23,097 nt of DNA from DATGFB01 sp032160545 (GTDB taxonomy: Bacteria > Actinomycetota > Actinomycetes > Mycobacteriales > Jatrophihabitantaceae). A model generated the notes under the pieces. It worked only from the letters and a program-made list of their open reading frames with translations, was not told the origin of the DNA and made no database searches. The DNA lies in contig JAVHVN010000128.1 of NCBI GenBank assembly GCA_032160545.1, positions 1 to 23,097 of the forward strand, given 5' to 3'. Positions 14,371 through 20,300 of the stretch are shown here, piece by piece (the stretch's first letter is position 1; every line of letters begins with the position of its first letter). Made by a program: the position numbers and the translations under genes.

Positions 14371-17300
14371 TCAGCCCAGCTCGGAGCCCGGACGGCGGCG
14401 GGTGAGCACCAGCAACATCATGCCGAGCAGCAGCAGGATGATCGCACCCGGGACGAGCATCATGAGTCCGCCGATGCCGGTGAAGGCGAGGCCGGCCTCG
14501 GCCACACTCACGACGACCACGCCGCCCGTGGCGGGCTTGACGCCGGGAGGCGTCACCTGACCGCCCGTGTTCGACGGCGGGGGCTGGACACCCGGAGGCG
14601 GCTGCGGGGTCGGGTGCTCACAGCTGCAGACCGGCGGGATCGGAGCCGTCGGCGGAACCGGCGGAACCGGCGGGATCACACCGCCGCAGATGCACTTGAG
14701 CGGAGCCACCGGAGCCACCGGCTTGACCGGAGCCTTCGGCCCGGCCGGGGTGACCGGGTTCGACAGCACCTTGATCAGGTGGACGATGGTCGCGCCCGTC
14801 CCACCGGCGGCAGCCGGCGTCGCCGACGGACCGTCGGTGATCAGCGTGGTGAGCGCCGCCAGGTTGGCGATGATCGCCGCCGTTGCCGCCGGGCCGCTCG
14901 CCGCCGCCGAGAAGTCGTCCGAGGTGGACGTCGAGTTACCGGTGTTGCCACCCGTACCCGAGTTCGTCGTCGTCGCGTTGCCCGACGTCCCCGACGTGAC
15001 GTTGCCGATGTCGGTTGCCGTCGCGTCGCCGGACGTGCCGCCGCCGCTGGAGTTGTCCACCGCACCCGAGTCACCCGTGGTCACCGTGACGTCGATACCG
15101 CCCGAGCCACCCGAGCCGAGGATCGAGTCGCCGGTGTCCCCCGTTGTGCCGGTGGCCACGCCGCTCGGGGCGGAGTCGCCAGTGGCCGTCCCGCCGGTCG
15201 CCACACCGCTGGTCGCGGTGGACGAGGCGAACCCGCTCGCCGACCCGCTGTCACCGGTGGCCGAGGAACCCGACGTGTTCGTCGTCGTGTCACCGCTGTC
15301 GGCATCGGCGTCGGAGTGGGCGAAGGAGTTGGCGTCGCCGGAGTCGCCTCCACCGGAGCCGGGGATGCCCGTCACCGCCACCGATACCGCGGCCGACTGG
15401 GCGTTGGCGTTGCCGGTGTTGCCACCCTTGCCGGAGTCGGTGGTGCTGGCGTTGCCGCTGCCGCCGGAGGTGACGTTGCCGGTCGTGCCGGCGATCGCGT
15501 TTCCGGAGGTACCGCCGCCCGCCGCCGTGGTCACGTCACCCGTGGTGCCCGACGTGACCGTGAGGTCGATGCCGCCGGTGCCGCCGCCGCTGAGGATGAC
15601 GTCACCGGTGTCGCCCGTCGTGCCGTCGGCAGTTCCGGAGCCACCCGACACACCCGTCGCCGTGCCGCCCGTGGCGTCACCGCTGGTGGAGTCGGCAGTG
15701 GCGCCCGAACTCGCCGAACCGCTGTCGCCCGTCTCCGAGCGGCCGCTGGTGCGCGTCGAGGAGTCACCGCTCTCACCCTCGGCGCTCGACCGCGCGCGGG
15801 ACCGGGCGTCACCCGAGTCACCGCCACCGGAGCCGGCGGCACCGCTGGCCGCTACCGAGGCAGCTGCCGACGTCCCGGTCGCCGATCCGGTGTTGCCACC
15901 GACGCTGGTGTCCTTGGTGATCGCGTTGCCGGTCGTCCCGGAGGTGACGTTGCCGTTGACGGACGCCGTCGAGCCTCCGCTCGTGCCGCCGCCGGCCGTG
16001 CCGGTGACCGCACCGGTGTCACCCGAGGTCACGCTCTCGGTGATGCCGCCGCTTGCGCCGCCGCCGAGAGTGACGGAGCCGGTGTCACCCGTGTCGCCCG
16101 TGACCGCGCCGCTGTCGCCGGACACGCCGGTGACCACGCCGCCGGTCGCGCCGCCGCTGGTCCCGTCGGCCGTGGCCGAGGAGGACGCGTCGCCGCTGTC
16201 ACCGGTGAACGAGGCACCGCTGGTACGCGTGCGGGAGTCGCCACTCTCGGCGAAGCCGTCCGAGCTCGCCCGAGACCGCGCGTCTCCGGAGAAGCCGCCG
16301 TCAGAGGTGTTGCCGGTCGTCGCCAGGGACAGCGCCGACGACTTGCCCGTCGCGGCACCGGTGTCGCCACCCGTGCTCGTGTCGGTCGTCGTGGCGTTGC
16401 CCGTGCCGCCGGAGGTGACGTTGCCGGTCACCGACGCGCCGGCCGCACCAGAGGTGCCGCCCGTCGCCCCGCCGGTCACGTCGCCGGTGGTGCCCGAGGT
16501 CAGCGTCTCGTCGATGCCGCCCGAGCCGCCGCCGCCGATGATCACGAAGCCGGTGTCGCCCGAGGAGCCGTCGACCGTGCCGCTGTTGCCCGACACTCCG
16601 GTCACCACGCCACCGGTCACGTCGCCGCTCGTTGCGGTAGCGCCGACCGTCTGCTCGCGGTTGCCGCCGAGCGACGCGTCACCGCTGTCACCCGAGGCGG
16701 AGATGCCACTCGTGCGCGTCCGCGAGTCACCGCTGACGCCCTCACCCTCGGAGCGAGCCCGCGAGCTGGCGTCACCGGAGTCGCCGCCGTCGGCCGCGTT
16801 GCCCGTGGTCGCCGTCGAGACCGCCGCCGAGAGGCCGGTCGCTGCACCGGTGTCGCCACCCGTGCTCTTGTCCGTCGTCGTGGCCCAGCCGGTGGTGCCC
16901 GAGGTGACGTTGCCGGTGACGGCCGCAGTGGCCGCGCCCGACTTGCCGCCTGTGGCGCCACCCGTGACCGCGCCGGTGTCGCCGGAGGTCAGGTCGATCG
17001 CGATACCGCCCGAGCCGCCGCCGCTGAGGATCACATCGCCGGTGTCGCCGGTCGGGTCGGTGACCGTTCCGGTGTCGCCCGAGACTCCCGTGACCGCACC
17101 GCCGGTCGCTTCGCCGCTGGTCGCCGAAGCGTCCGGTGCCGACGTCGCGTCCCCGCTGTCGCCGGTGAACGAGGCACCGCTCGTGCGGGTGCTCGAGTCG
17201 CCGCTGAAGGCCGAACCCTCGGAGCTGGCACGCGAGCGTGCGTCGCCCGAGTCGGCCGAGGCTCCGGCAGCGCCGGATGTGGCCGTCGAGAGCGCGGAGG

Positions 17301-20300
17301 AGCACGCCGTCGCCGCGCCGGTGTTGCCACCGATGCTGGTGTCGGTCGTGGTCGCGTTGCCCGTGCCGCCCGAGGTGGTGTTGCCCGTGATCGCCGCCGA
17401 GGCCGCACCGCTCGTGCCGCCGGTCGCGTGACCCGTCACGTCGCCCGAGTTACCCGACGTCTCCGCCAGGTCGATGCCGCCGCTGCCGCCGCCCGAGGCG
17501 ATGACATCGCCGGTGTCGCCGGTCGGGTCGGTCACGGTCCCGGTGTCACCCGAGATGCCCGCCACCGTGCCGCCGGACGCGTCGCCGCTGGTCGCGGTGG
17601 ACGACGGCGTGGACGTGGCGTCCCCGCTGTCGCCGCTGAACGACGCACCGCTCGTCCGCGTCCGGGAGTCACCCGTCACGGCCTCGGCGCTCGAACGTGC
17701 ACGCGAGTTGGCATCGCCCGAGTCACCCGCGGCGCCGGTCGTGCCGGTGACGTCGGTCTCGGTGTCGGTGCCCGCCGCACCCGAGCCACCAGGCGCTGCG
17801 ATCGCGCTGGTGTCACCGGACGCGGTCGTCGCCGTCGAGTCAGCTGCACCGGAGGCACCGCTGGCGCCGCCGGCACCGCTCGTCGCGTGCGACGTCCCGT
17901 TGGACGACGCGTTGGCCGCACCGGTGTCGCCACCGACGCTCGTGTCGGTCGTCTTGGCGTTGCCGGTCGTGCCGGTCGTGGTGTTGCCGGTGACCGCTGA
18001 GGTCGCCGCACCGGACGTGCCGCCGGTGGCGCCGCCGATGACCGCACCCGAGTCGCCCGAGGTGAGGTCGATCGCGATGCCGCCGGAACCGCCGCCACCG
18101 CCCGTCACGTCGCCGGTTCCGCCGGTCGCTCCACGAACGCGGCCGGTGTCACCCGAGATGCCGGTCGTTGCGCCGCCGGTCGCCCCGCCGCTGTTCGCGG
18201 CCGACACCGGAGCCGAGAGTGCGTCACCGCTGTCGCCGGTGGCCGAGATGCCACTCGTGCGAGTGCTGGAGTCACCGCTCGTGGCCTCGGCCTCGGACGT
18301 GCTGCGCGACCGCGCGTCGCCGGATGTGCCACCGGCACCGGTGTCACCGGAGATAGCGGTGCTGGTGGCCGTGCCACCGTCACCCGAGCCGCCGGTACCG
18401 GCTGCGATGCCCGTCCCTGTGGCCCCGGTGTCGCCGGACGACGAGTCGGCGCTGGAGGTCGCCGCGCCCGAAGCACCGGACGCCCCGCCGTTGCCGCTCT
18501 TCGCCGTCGGCGTGCTCGACGAGCCGGAGGTCGCCGCGCCGGTGTCGCCACCGGTGCTGCTGTCGGTCGTCCAGGCGTTGCCGGTGCCGCCGGAGGTGGC
18601 GTTGCCGGTCACGGTGGACGAGGCGCGACCGGAGGTGCCGCCCGTCGCCCCGCCCGTCACGTCACCCGACGCACCCGAGGCCTCGGTCACGGCGATGCCG
18701 CCGGAACCGCCGCCGCTCAGGGTCACGTCGCCGGTCGTGCCCGCACGGCCGCGAACGCGGCCGGTGTCGCCCGACGTGCCGTCGACGACGCCACCCGTCG
18801 CGTCACCGCTCGAGACGCTCGAGAGCGGAACCGAGATCGCATCGCCGCTGTCGCCGGAGAAGGACGCACCACTGGTGCGGGTGCGCGAGTCGCCGCTCGT
18901 GGCCTCGGCCTCGGAGCGGCCGCGCGCGGAGGCGTCGCCGGACCAGCCACCGTCGCCGGTGAAGCCCGACACCGCGGTCGAGATCGCGTCGCCGCCGTAA
19001 CCCGAAGCGCCGGTGCCGAGGGCATAGCCGGAACCGCTGCTGCCGGTGTCACCGGACGCGCTCGTCGCGGACGACGTCGCCGCGCCCGACGGGCCTGATG
19101 CACCGCCGGCACCCGAGGTCGCCGTCGGGGTCGAGTTCGACCCGGCGTCCGCGCGGCCGGTGTTGCCACCGATGCTGCTGTCCTGGGTGGTCGCGTCGCC
19201 GGACCTGCCCGTGGTCGCCGAAGCGTTGATGGTCGAGCTGGCCGCGCCGGATGTACCGCCGGTCGCGCCGCCGGTCACCGCGCCCGAGTCGCCCGAGGTG
19301 AGGTCGAGCCCGATGCCGCCGGAACCGCCGCCGCCCAGGGTCACGTCGCCCGTGTCGCCGGTACGTCCGCGGACCCGGCCGGTGTCACCCGAAGTACCCG
19401 TGGTCACTCCGCCGTCGGCGGCACCGCTGCTTGCCGCGGACAGCGGCGCCGACGTGGCGTCGCCGCTGTCGCCGGTCGCCGAGATACCGCTCGTCCGGGT
19501 GCTGGAGTCGCCGCTGCTGGCCTCGGCCTCGGAGAACCCGCGGGCTCTCGCGTCGCCCGAACCGCCACCGTCACCCGTGCCACCGGAAACCGCCGTCGAG
19601 GTGGCCGTGCCACCCGAACCGGATCCACCGCTGCTCGCGACGACGCCGGAACCGGACGCACCCGTGTTGCCGGAGCTGGAGTCCGCCGCCGAAGTCGCCG
19701 GGCCGGTCGCACCGGACGCGCCGCCCGCACCGCTGGTCGCGGTCGGCGTCGAGGACGAGCCGGCCGTCGCGGCACCGGTGTTGCCACCCTTGGCCGAGTC
19801 GATCGTGCGCGCGTTGCCCGTGCCACCGCTAGTCGCGCCACCGATGATCGTGGAACTCGCCGCGCCGGACGTGCCGCCCGTAGCGGCGCCGCTCACCGCA
19901 CCCGAGCTACCCGAGGTCTCGGCGAGGTCGATGCCGCCCGTGCCGGCGCCGCCGCCCAGGTTCGTCCCGGTGTCGCCGGTGGTACCGCGCACCCGACCGG
20001 TGTCACCGGACGTGCCGGTGACGTTGCCGCCGGTCGCGTCGCCACTCGACACCAAGCTCAGAGGCGACGAAGTCGCGTCGCCGCTGTCGCCGGTGAACGA
20101 GGCGCCGCTGGCACGCGTCCGCGAGTCGCCGCTGTCGGCGTCCGCGCTGGACACGCCCAGTGCGAAGGCGTCGCCGGAGGCGCCGCCGTCGCCGGAGCCG
20201 CCGGAGACGGCAGTGCTGGCCGCGTCGCCGCCGTAGCCGGAGCCGGCCGTGCCGATGGCGTCACCGCCACCGCTGGAGCCGGTGTCGCCCGAGCCTGACG

